Shown: piece by piece, positions 8,418 through 15,189 of the stretch
Position numbering within the stretch: the first letter of the stretch is position 1
Layout: every line of letters begins with the position of its first letter
Origin: a virus
IMG/VR virus record: IMGVR_UViG_3300047557_002186
Coordinates: 1 to 51,574 of that record
Direction: 5' to 3' (one strand)
DNA: 51,574 nucleotides
Translations under genes and position numbers: made by a program
Notes under the pieces: model-generated
Database searches by the model: none
What the model saw: the letters and a program-made list of their open reading frames with translations, nothing else
Told to the model about the DNA's origin: nothing

Positions 8418-8592
8418 CGTATTCATCTTCCTCGTCATAAAATACTTCGTCGTAGTCAGTTAAAAAAGTTTTAATCTCTTCATAGACAGGATCTTTAACT
8501 TGAGTTTCAGTTTCAGGTTCAATCTCTGCCTTTAAGCATTCTACCAGAGACTCAAGGTTTCTGACAATTAGCTTAAGCTTTTCTCTATCCAT
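8407..8592 (-). CDS. Small acidic protein upstream of thyX
   Basis: A 61-residue protein, MDREKLKLIVRNLESLVECL at its start, ending in an extremely acidic tail (DEVFYDEEDEYDVR). I chose the ATG at 8592 because GAGG lies just upstream and the host-type promoter starts about 16 bases earlier; the longer frame would run into the promoter. It overlaps thyX. Function not recognised. Confidence 0.7.
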   Translation of the reverse strand: MDREKLKLIVRNLESLVECLKAEIEPETETQVKDPVYEEIKTFLTDYDEVFYDEEDEYDVR

Positions 8593-8614
8593 CTTTATCA
8601 ACCTCAACAAAGGT

Positions 8615-8643
8615 ATTATAGACAAAAAAAAGAGGAGTGTCAA
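8615..8643 (-). promoter_or_regulatory. Host-type promoter embedded in a terminator
   Basis: TTGACA (8643-8638), 17 bp, TATAAT (8620-8615) on the minus strand. The -35 box lies in the loop and 3' arm of the upstream terminator hairpin, and the spacer is its T-run. Confidence 0.8.
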
Positions 8644-8652
8644 GCACTCCTC
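8622..8652 (-). terminator. Intrinsic terminator after the 32-aa gene
   Basis: Stem GAGGAGTG / CACTCCTC (8652-8632 on the minus strand) with a 5-base loop, followed by a run of Ts. It ends the 8.66-8.9 kb unit and overlaps the next promoter. Confidence 0.85.
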
Positions 8653-8656
8653 TAAA

Positions 8657-8755
8657 TTATTTTGCTGCTACCAGGGTAGCAAGAGATGCCTTACGACGCC
8701 TCTCTTCTTTTTGCTTCTGCTCTTTAATGAGTTGAAGTACGTTAAGTTTCTGCAT
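8657..8755 (-). CDS. 32-aa basic peptide
   Basis: Begins MQKLNVLQLIKEQKQKEE and continues RRRKASLATLVAAK; helical and basic. GGAGGG lies about 10 bases before the ATG and the start overlaps the upstream stop (TGATG), so translation coupling is likely. Function unknown. Confidence 0.6.
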   Translation of the reverse strand: MQKLNVLQLIKEQKQKEERRRKASLATLVAAK

Positions 8756-8892
8756 CACTTATGTCCCTCCTTTACAAACTTAACACCACGATAGGTTTCG
8801 TTGTATTGTTGGGGTTGTTGCATCATCTGTTGTTGATATGCAATACGCTTTTCAGTATCATATTCGATTCCACGATAAACTACTTTTGACAT
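8755..8892 (-). CDS. DUF4278-like small protein
   Basis: A 45-residue protein with the twin YRG motifs of the cyanobacterial DUF4278 family: SKVVYRGIEYD at the start and ETYRGVKFVKEG at the end, joined by a Gln/Met-rich stretch. AAGGAG lies 8 bases before the ATG. It is the first gene after a strong promoter and a long structured leader, so it should be expressed early. DUF4278 has no known function. Confidence 0.7.
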   Translation of the reverse strand: MSKVVYRGIEYDTEKRIAYQQQMMQQPQQYNETYRGVKFVKEGHK

Positions 8893-9025
8893 TAGGTTTC
8901 TCCTTAGTTTTTTAGGTTAAAGAGCGTTCCTTCAGTCGGCGTTTGCGTTCGCTATTTGCGAATAGCGAATGAACGATCCGTTCCGCGTCGGCTTACTTCC
9001 GTCCCAGAGGGATGAACGTAAGGTC
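8893..9025 (-). other. Structured, GC-richer 5' leader
   Basis: About 120 bases between the promoter at 9026-9054 and the DUF4278 gene hold no gene. There is a 9-bp perfect hairpin (TTCGCTATT / AATAGCGAA, 8948-8969), a direct repeat of GTCGGC (near 8935 and 8988) and repeated GAACG-type words. The base composition is clearly richer in G and C than the surroundings. It looks like a folded leader RNA or a protein-binding site. Confidence 0.5.
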
Positions 9026-9054
9026 ATTATAGACCTGTTAGTATAGTTATGCAA
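9026..9054 (-). promoter_or_regulatory. Host-type promoter
   Basis: TTGCAT (9054-9049), 17 bp, TATAAT (9031-9026) on the minus strand, just after the 9.1 kb gene. It drives the DUF4278 gene through the long leader. Confidence 0.75.
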
Positions 9055-9079
9055 AAACTTCTGTATAATATGATACAGT

Positions 9080-9397
9080 TTAATCTCTTTGTCTCCAATC
9101 TTCTGGTTTGTCTCCAGTAAAGAAGTCTATAATATCATCAGCACCATTAAATCTTGTTCTATGATTAGATGGATCTGGATCTCCCAAATCTAATGCGTTC
9201 ATAAAGTCATCAAGACTGCCCTCCTGCATGTCAGGATTAGCTGCACGGCGTCTTGCTTGTCTTAGAATAGTTGCTGCTGAACGATTTGATTTGGCAATTT
9301 TTTCTGCCCAAATCATTTCACTCAACTCTACAGATTCACCTTTTACAATTCTTTCACAGATTGCTTCAAGGCGAAGACGATATTGAGTAGAGAGCAT
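9080..9397 (-). CDS. Conserved cyanophage protein, function unknown
   Basis: A 105-residue protein with a helical basic middle (AATILRQARRRAANPDM) and an acidic C-terminal part (EGSLDDFMNALDLGDPDP, DDIIDFFTGDKPEDW). It is the kind of protein kept beside SpeD in cyanomyoviruses. No enzymatic motif is seen. Confidence 0.8.
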   Translation of the reverse strand: MLSTQYRLRLEAICERIVKGESVELSEMIWAEKIAKSNRSAATILRQARRRAANPDMQEGSLDDFMNALDLGDPDPSNHRTRFNGADDIIDFFTGDKPEDWRQRD

Positions 9398-9424
9398 ATA
9401 CTTCTCCAGATATAGTGTATTTAG

Positions 9425-9751
9425 TTAACGCTCAATATAACTTAAGGTATGATTTTGAGCATATAATTGATGAATAATCATATCGCATCCAATCTTTGGA
9501 TTACAATCACCACAAGTATAAACATCCACTGCTGCTTTACCTTCTTCAGGCCAAGTATGAATGCTAATATGACTTTCAGACAGCAAACAAATTACAGTGA
9601 CACCTTGTGGTTCAAACTTTTTTGAGATAGTTTGAACCACAGTGGCACCGCTTGCAACTGCTGCGTTTTCTAATAAGTCTATAAGACAACGCTCGTCGTC
9701 CAAAAGAACAAACGAGCATCCATACAAATTAAGTAGATAATGCTTTCCCAT
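9425..9751 (-). CDS. speD: S-adenosylmethionine decarboxylase proenzyme SpeD
   Basis: Class 1b AdoMet decarboxylase, which supplies aminopropyl groups for spermidine. The self-cleavage site is visible: LLSESHISIHTWPEEG, where Ser of ESHIS becomes the pyruvoyl residue after Glu, and CGDCNP carries the proton-donor Cys. At 108 residues it is slightly shorter than bacterial homologues but contains all motifs. A common cyanophage auxiliary gene; polyamines may help DNA packing or host photosystem stability (inference). Confidence 0.95.
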   Translation of the reverse strand: MGKHYLLNLYGCSFVLLDDERCLIDLLENAAVASGATVVQTISKKFEPQGVTVICLLSESHISIHTWPEEGKAAVDVYTCGDCNPKIGCDMIIHQLYAQNHTLSYIER

Positions 9752-9752
9752 T

Positions 9753-9965
9753 TTACAGTGGATTTTCCTCCGCTTCCTTTATCAATGAACTCACAATGTC
9801 TTCTGTGCCGTCCATTGTTTTGATAGCGAACAGAGATGACTTTTGATATTTTTTAATTTTTTTATATTGTTTAATGACCTGATCAATATTATCTAAATCA
9901 ATTGTAATTTTTGCGTCTTTACCAATTCGGTTTTCATTGGGAGACCCACCAAATCCTGCACTCAT
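9753..9965 (-). CDS. Small protein upstream of speD, function unknown
   Basis: A 70-residue protein. A Gly/Asn-rich start (MSAGFGGSPNENRIG) is followed by a Lys/Tyr-rich helix (IDQVIKQYKKIKKYQKS). It is one base from speD and overlaps the upstream gene by 4 bases, so it is cotranscribed. Confidence 0.75.
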   Translation of the reverse strand: MSAGFGGSPNENRIGKDAKITIDLDNIDQVIKQYKKIKKYQKSSLFAIKTMDGTEDIVSSLIKEAEENPL

Positions 9966-10300
9966 TTTCTTTTCTTTTTCTCCGGTTGCTTATAACCCCA
10001 AAGTTTGGGATTCACTCTTCCATATCCAAAATCAATTTTTCGTACTGAACCTGGACCATATTTGTCATAATACATGTCAAAAAGATTTACTCTTTTTGCA
10101 CAGCGAGTAAGATCAATATGTTCTTCTTCATCCACAACATACCAAATCAAATATGCATCACTTGGAAATGAAGAGTCTTTTGCTTTTTCTAAAGTAGTTC
10201 TTTCCAGAAGAATTTCGCACCCATATTCGTGTGGCAGAACTTTATTGATTTTGGTTTTATTTTCTGCCATTTTCTTTTTTTCTCCTACTGCTGTTGTCAT
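9962..10300 (-). CDS. Conserved cyanophage protein, function unknown
   Basis: A 112-residue protein starting MTTAVGEKKKMAENK, with Lys-rich ends (terminal QPEKKKRK) and a central DAYLIWYVVDEEEHIDLTR block. Overlaps the next gene upstream by 4 bases. I use the ATG at 10300, since a start at 10315 would overlap the upstream coding end further. Confidence 0.75.
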   Translation of the reverse strand: MTTAVGEKKKMAENKTKINKVLPHEYGCEILLERTTLEKAKDSSFPSDAYLIWYVVDEEEHIDLTRCAKRVNLFDMYYDKYGPGSVRKIDFGYGRVNPKLWGYKQPEKKKRK

Positions 10301-10863
10301 GAACGACCACCCCAAGTAATTTCAGGATAGGCTTCTTTGACATTTTCAAAAGATACTTTGTATTTATTTGTAAGGTTCTTGTCTTTAGTTAGGACTAACA
10401 CTTCTGCTTCTTTAGGGTGAAGTCCCTGAAGAAGATTGATAAACATCATCTCCCTACGAATAGTTGAAAGGTTATTATTACCACCTTTCACATAATGATA
10501 GAGATTTTGATACTCCTTACGAAGTGAAGTACGTCCTCTTCCTTGAAGATCTTGAACAGTGGCAGACTCTCCTCCCATTGCTTCACGGGAAAGATTATCG
10601 GAAAGAGTTCCAGAATAAACATTTTGATCTTTCACATCACCATAAGGAACTTCTCCTGGAGGAAGAAGTGAGATAACACTCTCATCAAAGTTCCAAATAA
10701 AAATAGTCTTTAGTGCATCATTCTCATAAGTTTTGAGAACTTCAACTTTCTTAGCATTAGATCTCTGCTTTGAAGCAAGTTCTAAAATCTCAAAAATAAA
10801 AGGGTTTATTGGAAGAGATTCAATACTATCTTCACTCTTCTTCCTCGTCTTCGTCGTAGTCAT
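10297..10863 (-). CDS. DUF6433-like T4-superfamily protein
   Basis: A 188-residue protein. LPINPFIFEILELASKQRSN, VEVLKTYENDALKTIFIWNF and VISLLPPGEVPYG match a conserved family in marine T4-like phages (I recognise it as DUF6433; memory only). C-terminal TIRREMMFINLLQGLHPKEA is followed by LVLTKDKNL. No function known. The ATG at 10863 lies inside the upstream gene's acidic tail. Confidence 0.75.
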   Translation of the reverse strand: MTTTKTRKKSEDSIESLPINPFIFEILELASKQRSNAKKVEVLKTYENDALKTIFIWNFDESVISLLPPGEVPYGDVKDQNVYSGTLSDNLSREAMGGESATVQDLQGRGRTSLRKEYQNLYHYVKGGNNNLSTIRREMMFINLLQGLHPKEAEVLVLTKDKNLTNKYKVSFENVKEAYPEITWGGRS

Positions 10864-11065
10864 AATCGTAATCGCTATTTTCAAATCGTACAGATACTAT
10901 TTCGTCAGGTATCACCTGCCCATTTTCATCAAAAAACTCTGGATGCAAATATGGAGGTCTTGATTCCAACAAATGCCTGTAGGTTAACCATCCAATTATA
11001 CCTCCTACCATAAAAAAGAGCAATGTGAACATCGTGACAAATGTTATTACATATGCTGTTTCCAT
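10832..11065 (-). CDS. Small single-span membrane protein
   Basis: A 77-residue protein: one N-terminal transmembrane segment (about residues 5-28, ITFVTMFTLLFFMVGGIIGW), then a soluble part (LHPEFFDENGQVIPDEIVSV) and an Asp/Glu/Tyr-rich tail. The same architecture is common in cyanophages. Function unknown. It overlaps the DUF6433-like gene by 32 bases. Confidence 0.8.
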   Translation of the reverse strand: METAYVITFVTMFTLLFFMVGGIIGWLTYRHLLESRPPYLHPEFFDENGQVIPDEIVSVRFENSDYDYDYDEDEEEE

Positions 11066-11083
11066 TTTCCTTCTCCAGAGAGT

Positions 11084-11290
11084 TTATTTTTTCCTAATAT
11101 CAAAATGAAATTCTATAAAGAAATGAAACTCTCTACGGAAGAGAGAAATCATTTTACCAAACTTCACTTGAAAAGTCTTTGGCGTTGATGATTTCCTCCT
11201 CCTATTGCGTAGTAATAATTCAACACCTCTATTGATTTGAGGTTCTGATTTATTTAGTTTGCTTCTTCCGCCTTCCTGGTCTTTTGTCAT
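11084..11290 (-). CDS. Small basic conserved protein
   Basis: A 68-residue protein starting MTKDQEGGRSKLNKSEPQIN, then GVELLLRNRRRKSSTPKTF and an aromatic C-terminus (FRREFHFFIEFHFDIRKK). The ATG at 11290 overlaps the upstream gene's 3' end by 41 bases. Nucleic-acid binding is possible from charge alone; not shown. Confidence 0.7.
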   Translation of the reverse strand: MTKDQEGGRSKLNKSEPQINRGVELLLRNRRRKSSTPKTFQVKFGKMISLFRREFHFFIEFHFDIRKK

Positions 11291-11609
11291 GATTATATCT
11301 CCAGGCATCCTCAAGAATACCATACAGGTAATTTCTTATCTTTCTTGCTTGTGGTTTTGGAATGTGACCATATCCCTCACGAAGTTGTTTATGCATCTCA
11401 TCAGAACCACCTTCAAGATAATCATCTAAATCCATTACAAGATTACTCAGCTCATGTGCCGTATTACTTTCAATAAATTGTTCTACTTCAATTTTTTTAG
11501 TTCCACGAACCTTTAGATAATCATAAAACTTCAAAACAAATTGACCATTAAAGGCATAGTCAATTGCCTTTTCTACATCGCTGTAAACTTCGTGAAGATT
11601 ATTATTCAT
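11250..11609 (-). CDS. Conserved cyanophage protein, function unknown
   Basis: A 119-residue helical protein: MNNNLHEVYSDVEKAIDYAF at the start, HELSNLVMDLDDYLEGGSDE in the middle and a basic tail (RPGRRKKQTK). The ATG at 11609 touches the glutaredoxin stop; the longer frame runs through glutaredoxin. Confidence 0.75.
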   Translation of the reverse strand: MNNNLHEVYSDVEKAIDYAFNGQFVLKFYDYLKVRGTKKIEVEQFIESNTAHELSNLVMDLDDYLEGGSDEMHKQLREGYGHIPKPQARKIRNYLYGILEDAWRYNHDKRPGRRKKQTK

Positions 11610-11848
11610 TAAACTAAATTTTGCTCCTTTAGATATTGAACAGTATCTGTGCATCCACCAATGTGTTGATCATTTACAATCACTTGAGGGAAGGTAGAAC
11701 CTTCTCCAAACTCAGCATAAAACTCATCGCGAGTAAAATCCGTATTCAATTTGTAGACTACATGTTGTAGTTGTGCCAACTCTAACACCTGCTGAACTTT
11801 TGTGCAATATGGGCAACCATCTTTTGAATAAACTGTAAACTTCATCAT
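11609..11848 (-). CDS. grx: Glutaredoxin
   Basis: A 79-residue dithiol glutaredoxin: active site CPYC at residues 13-16, cis-Pro loop TFPQV (about 53-57) and GGCTD at about 64-68. It reduces class I ribonucleotide reductase and other disulfides using glutathione. This fits the nrdB gene in the same window. The start is one of two adjacent ATGs. Confidence 0.95.
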   Translation of the reverse strand: MMKFTVYSKDGCPYCTKVQQVLELAQLQHVVYKLNTDFTRDEFYAEFGEGSTFPQVIVNDQHIGGCTDTVQYLKEQNLV

Positions 11849-11865
11849 TCTTTATAAACTGAAAG

Positions 11866-12150
11866 TTATTTAGCGTTAACTGGAATTCCCTGTCCTTCAG
11901 GCAACCATACTTGTTGTTGAAGTTCTATAGGAGGTAGTTCTTCTTTTGCTGCAGGTAAACCTTGTTGACCAGGAAGTTGCTTATCTGTTGTTGACGTTAC
12001 TGTAATGACTTGATCCAAAATAAACTTTTGTTTGCGATAACTTCTTTTATCTTTATCAAATCCAACTAACATCAATGCATCATTCTCTTCTCCACAATGA
12101 GCAATTACTCTACCTGTGGTTTTGTCGGTAACCACCCAATAATCATACAT
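11866..12150 (-). CDS. Conserved cyanophage protein, function unknown
   Basis: A 94-residue protein: YDYWVVTDKTTGRVIAHCG, then DKDKRSYRKQKFILDQVITV and a Pro/Gln-rich end. Its start overlaps the upstream 39-residue gene. No motif recognised. Confidence 0.75.
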   Translation of the reverse strand: MYDYWVVTDKTTGRVIAHCGEENDALMLVGFDKDKRSYRKQKFILDQVITVTSTTDKQLPGQQGLPAAKEELPPIELQQQVWLPEGQGIPVNAK

Positions 12151-12262
12151 TCTTTTCTTGTGCTTTTGATTGATTATAAGTCTTTACTGGTGGTCTGTAA
12201 AGGTTTGGCCAAGTATCTCTAATGATCTCTGCCAATTTATATGGAGTTTCGGAGGTGATCAT
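12143..12262 (-). CDS. 39-aa conserved-type peptide
   Basis: Reads MITSETPYKLAEIIRDTWPN and then LYRPPVKTYNQSKAQEKNV. The ATG follows the upstream stop by one base (TGAAATG) and the end overlaps the next gene by 8 bases. The packing and protein-like composition support a real gene. Function unknown. Confidence 0.6.
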   Translation of the reverse strand: MITSETPYKLAEIIRDTWPNLYRPPVKTYNQSKAQEKNV

Positions 12263-12263
12263 T

Positions 12264-12425
12264 TCAAGATCTATTAGGAACATAATCCATATCTTCAAGG
12301 AGTGTGTCTAACATTGCTCCGTATTCTTTAAATCTTTTATCCCCAGCAACAAAACATCTTTGACGCATCCAAATTGCATCAGCAAGAAGTTTGATTTGAT
12401 CTTCTGAAAGAGATAGGTTTTTCAT
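12264..12425 (-). CDS. 53-aa conserved-type protein
   Basis: MKNLSLSEDQIKLLADAIWM, then RQRCFVAGDKRFKEYGAMLD and an acidic end. Helical, soluble and typical of small cyanophage proteins after psbD. A longer frame crosses the psbD terminator and is rejected. Confidence 0.65.
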   Translation of the reverse strand: MKNLSLSEDQIKLLADAIWMRQRCFVAGDKRFKEYGAMLDTLLEDMDYVPNRS

Positions 12426-12430
12426 AATTG

Positions 12431-12511
12431 TTAGTAATGATAGTGGTCTGTCAATGACATTAGAAACATAAAAATTCCAAAAAGTTGGAATAGTATAAGA
12501 ATGAGAAGCAT
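12431..12511 (-). CDS. 26-aa hydrophobic peptide after psbD terminator
   Basis: MLLILILFQLFGIFMFLMSL followed by TDHYHY: one membrane span. The ATG is joined directly to the T-run of the psbD terminator (TTTTTTTATG) and the stop is 5 bases before the next ATG. It resembles small thylakoid subunits in size but I cannot match it to PsbI, PsbM, PsbT or PetN. Confidence 0.4.
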   Translation of the reverse strand: MLLILILFQLFGIFMFLMSLTDHYHY

Positions 12512-12538
12512 AAAAAAAGGAGTTCAAAGAACTCCTTA
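12512..12538 (-). terminator. psbD intrinsic terminator
   Basis: AAGGAGTTC TTT GAACTCCTT followed by a T-run on the minus strand, just after the psbD stop. A late-type AATAAATA lies between the stop and the stem. Confidence 0.85.
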
Positions 12539-12547
12539 TATTTATTT

Positions 12548-13609
12548 TTAGAGTGCGTTTCCGCGAGGGAGAACTTCCTCTGGGAACACAAAGTTCTCGT
12601 GAGGTTGATCTACTGGTGCCATCCAAGCACGAAGACCTTCGTTTAGAAGGATATTTTTCGTGTAGAACGTTTCAAATTCTGGATCTTCTGCTGCACGAAT
12701 TTCCTGTGAGACGAAATCGTATGCTCTAAGGTTAAGAGCGAGCCCAATAATTCCAATACTAGATGTCCAAAGACCCATAACAGGTACAAACAACATAAAG
12801 AAATGGAGCCAACGCTTATTACTAAAAGCGATACCAAAAATTTGAGACCAGTACCTATTCGCTGTAACCATTGAATAGGTTTCCTCTTCTTGGGTGGGTT
12901 CAAAAGCTTTGAAGGTGTTTGCTTTGTCCCCGTCTTCGTAGAGGGTGTTTTCAACCGTTGCACCATGAATAGCACATAGTAGAGCACCTCCCAATATACC
13001 AGCAACTCCCATCATATGGAAAGGATTGAGAGTCCAGTTGTGGAAACCCTGGAGGAATAGAAGGAACCTGAAGATTGCTGCGACCCCGAAGGAAGGGGCA
13101 AAGAACCAACTGGATTGACCCAGAGGGTACATCAGGAATACAGAAACGAATACTGCAATAGGACCAGAGAATGCGATTGCATTATAAGGACGGATACCTA
13201 CCAGTCGTGAAATCTCAAACTGGCGAAGCATGAATCCAATCAGGCTGAAAGCCCCGTGGAGCGCCACAAAAGTCCAGAGTCCCCCAAGTTGGCACCACCT
13301 GACGAAATCTCCCTGAGACTCAGGACCCCAAAGTAGAAGAAGAGAATGACCCATAGAATCTGCAGGGGTGCTTACCGCAGATGTTAAAAAATTACAACCT
13401 TCCAAATAACTGGAAGCAATACCGTGCGTATACCAAGATGAAACAAATGTTGTTCCAGTCAACCAACCTCCAAGAGCAAGATATGCTGTTGGAAATAGGA
13501 GCAAACCACTCCAACCAACGAAAACAAATCTATCCCTTTTCAACCAATCATCTAATAAATCAAACCAACCTTTTTGCTGGTTTGGAATTGAAAGTGTAGA
13601 AGAAGTCAT
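12548..13609 (-). CDS. psbD: Photosystem II D2 protein
   Basis: A 353-residue D2 protein, full length. It carries the five-span reaction-centre fold with [20 protein letters not shown] at the start, [39 protein letters not shown] (chlorophyll/iron His region) and [15 protein letters not shown] near the end. Phage D2 replaces host D2 in thylakoid photosystem II and keeps light reactions running during infection. Minus-strand gene with a dual promoter and its own terminator; psbA lies about 1.6 kb upstream. Confidence 0.98.
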   Translation of the reverse strand: MTSSTLSIPNQQKGWFDLLDDWLKRDRFVFVGWSGLLLFPTAYLALGGWLTGTTFVSSWYTHGIASSYLEGCNFLTSAVSTPADSMGHSLLLLWGPESQGDFVRWCQLGGLWTFVALHGAFSLIGFMLRQFEISRLVGIRPYNAIAFSGPIAVFVSVFLMYPLGQSSWFFAPSFGVAAIFRFLLFLQGFHNWTLNPFHMMGVAGILGGALLCAIHGATVENTLYEDGDKANTFKAFEPTQEEETYSMVTANRYWSQIFGIAFSNKRWLHFFMLFVPVMGLWTSSIGIIGLALNLRAYDFVSQEIRAAEDPEFETFYTKNILLNEGLRAWMAPVDQPHENFVFPEEVLPRGNAL

Positions 13610-13630
13610 AACCTCCCATATCGTTTCTCA

Positions 13631-13664
13631 TATTTATCTTAACATTGCTTAACACAGGAGTCAA
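13631..13664 (-). promoter_or_regulatory. psbD dual promoter (host-type plus late octamer)
   Basis: TTGACT (13664-13659), 17 bp, TAAGAT (13641-13636); the late-type GATAAATA (13638-13631) shares bases with the -10 box. Same layout as at psbA. Confidence 0.7.
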
Positions 13665-13691
13665 TGAGTGTTTATACTCAACCAAATTTAT

Positions 13692-13922
13692 TCATAAATT
13701 TTGATATTTTTTAAAAGAATCTAACCAAATTTTTTCTGCTTTAGACTTACCATTAGAATATGTTTTAACAAATTTTCTGCCTATGAAAAACATCTTTGGA
13801 CTTCTTCCAGCAACAGGTCCAATATCATCAGCATCTGAACTAAATCCAGGTTTATCAACAGTGCTTTGTGTTGCCATGCCTTCCAATAAACATTCCAAAA
13901 TAAACTGTTTAAAAGTTTTCAT
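13692..13922 (-). CDS. Putative packaged head protein with T4-type capsid-targeting leader
   Basis: A 76-residue protein beginning MKTFKQFILE. The internal head proteins of T4 start with a very similar 10-residue capsid-targeting sequence (MKTYQEFIAE) cut by the gp21 protease after the (I/L)-x-E motif; here I-L-E occupies the same place. Cleavage would leave a basic mature protein (GRSPKMFFIGRKFVKTYSNG, KSKAEKIW). A late-type AATAAATA precedes the gene. Packaging is inference from the leader. The same leader occurs at 46821-47516. Confidence 0.7.
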   Translation of the reverse strand: MKTFKQFILECLLEGMATQSTVDKPGFSSDADDIGPVAGRSPKMFFIGRKFVKTYSNGKSKAEKIWLDSFKKYQNL

Positions 13923-13949
13923 CTTTTATGTTTTTAGATATTTATTATT

Positions 13950-14072
13950 TTATCCCCAATACATCTGCCCAAGAGTAAATAAAGCAAATACAAGAACTGT
14001 AAAGACCATCATACCTACACCTGCCCAGATAACCCAGGATTCCATAGGATGATGTTGATTATTATGAGACAT
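13950..14072 (-). CDS. 40-aa single-span membrane protein
   Basis: MSHNNQHHPMESWVIWAGVG then a hydrophobic span MMVFTVLVFALFTLGQMYWG. The ATG abuts the T-run of the terminator at 14073 (TTTTTTATG). Small membrane proteins of this type are common near psbA/psbD in cyanophages; function unknown. Confidence 0.65.
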   Translation of the reverse strand: MSHNNQHHPMESWVIWAGVGMMVFTVLVFALFTLGQMYWG

Positions 14073-14098
14073 AAAAAAGAGGGTTGTTACACCCTCTA
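14073..14098 (-). terminator. Intrinsic terminator
   Basis: GAGGGTGT AAC AACCCTC followed by six Ts on the minus strand, 6 bases after the stop of the 14.1-14.7 kb gene. Confidence 0.8.
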
Positions 14099-14104
14099 AT
14101 TATA

Positions 14105-14713
14105 TCATCCGCCAGTTTTAGCCCTATGTCTTAGGTATCCCTCTGGACCAGTTCGATCTTCTGGAGACACTCCCTTACTCATAGTTGCTGATCTGTCTAT
14201 CGTATTCCTCGCTGCGGCTCTTCTTTGTCCCGCTGAACTGGTATTTCTTAGAGTTGTAGGTCTTTCAGTTTTAGCCCTATGTCTTAGGTATCCCTCTGGA
14301 CCAGTTCGATCTTCTGGAGACACTCCCTTAGTCATGGTCCTATGTCTGTCTATCATGTTCCTCGCTGCGGCTCTTCTCTGTCCTCTTTCATTTTCTTCAT
14401 CAAGGACTTCTTCTAAAATATGATATCTCCAGTCTTCGCTCATATTCACCATAATTGCTTCTGCTGATTCAACGGTTTCAGCATATCCTTCATCAAGTAA
14501 GTGTGAGAGGATGATGTCGTAGAGGTCTGCTTGTTCATTTTTCAATTCTCTTCTACCATAAGTCAATGATGGTAAAACTGAAGGATGGAGTTTTTTCTGA
14601 ATTATTTTAGAAACAGCATCGTTCTTTTTTTGCTTATTTTTTTTATTACCTTCATCAAGTTCATAAACTTCCATATATGCTTCTTGGAGGTTGCGAAGTT
14701 CTTGTGCGTCCAT
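14105..14713 (-). CDS. MDAQEL-tagged virion-type protein with a duplicated C-terminal repeat
   Basis: A 202-residue protein with three parts: an N-terminal tag (MDAQELRNLQEAYMEVY followed by ELDE), a central helical block (LYDIILSHLLDEGYAETVES then EAIMVNMSEDWR) and two near-identical 39-residue units starting GQRRAAARN and ending GPEGYLRHRAKT. The tag and central block recur in the protein at 18981-19715. LDE after the tag could be a gp21-type cleavage point. It is downstream of an HNH gene, as is its relative. I infer a head-associated or virion protein; function unknown. Confidence 0.7.
   Translation of the reverse strand: MDAQELRNLQEAYMEVYELDEGNKKNKQKKNDAVSKIIQKKLHPSVLPSLTYGRRELKNEQADLYDIILSHLLDEGYAETVESAEAIMVNMSEDWRYHILEEVLDEENERGQRRAAARNMIDRHRTMTKGVSPEDRTGPEGYLRHRAKTERPTTLRNTSSAGQRRAAARNTIDRSATMSKGVSPEDRTGPEGYLRHRAKTGG
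14114..14383 (-). repeat. Two direct copies of a coding repeat, period 153 bases
   Basis: Copies of about 117 bases start at 14114 and 14267 and differ at few positions. The period is 51 codons, so both copies stay in frame. They encode the twin C-terminal units of the protein above. Confidence 0.8.
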
Positions 14714-14732
14714 TTTTACAAATACTTTTTAG

Positions 14733-14761
14733 TTATTTAGGTATTTAGGTATTTAGGTATT
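14733..14761 (-). promoter_or_regulatory. Tandem CTAAATA late-type octamers
   Basis: On the minus strand CTAAATAC is repeated with an 8-base period (three full copies and a fourth variant, CTAAAAAG, after it). The array sits about 20-45 bases before the ATG of the MDAQEL gene and after the HNH stop. The last copy and following bases are nearly the same as before the second MDAQEL gene (19715). Confidence 0.6.
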
Positions 14762-15164
14762 CTATCATTTTTTGAAGAGTGCTGATATTGTCTCCTACTT
14801 CACCCAAAGCTATGTTGCAACTTTTACATAAAAGTCCTCTAACTTCACCAGTATTATGAGAGTGGTCTACCATAAACTTTCCATACTTTCCACCTGGTTC
14901 AGTAGTTCCACAAATTTTACAACGATGCTCCTGTTCTAGAAGCATTTGATTGTATTCGTTGAGAGTTATACCATAGTTTCTTTTGAGATGTTGATTTCTA
15001 TAAGTTTCTGCATTATATTGCTCCTTTACTCTTTTTCTATCGCATATTTTACATACAGAATGTCTCCTACCAGTCTTTTTATCACGAACATAAAATTCGG
15101 TTGCGTATTTTTGCTCACCACAAGTCATACACTTTCTGTATAAGTCAGAATAAAGTTTAGACAT
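14745..15164 (-). CDS. HNH / recombination endonuclease VII-like nuclease (free-standing homing endonuclease type)
   Basis: A 139-residue protein with four CxxC zinc pairs (CMTC, CKIC, CKIC, CKSC) and the endonuclease VII block YGITLNEYNQML ... HRCKICG ... FMVDHSHNTGEVRGLLCKSC, where DHSH is the catalytic centre. It is immediately downstream of psbA, the position of the known psbA-targeting homing endonuclease F-CphI in some cyanophages; here psbA has no intron. Whether it cuts psbA cannot be read from sequence. Late octamer TATAAATA upstream. Confidence 0.85.
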   Translation of the reverse strand: MSKLYSDLYRKCMTCGEQKYATEFYVRDKKTGRRHSVCKICDRKRVKEQYNAETYRNQHLKRNYGITLNEYNQMLLEQEHRCKICGTTEPGGKYGKFMVDHSHNTGEVRGLLCKSCNIALGEVGDNISTLQKMIEYLNT

Positions 15165-15189
15165 TTTCGTGCTTTTTATCGTGCAATAT

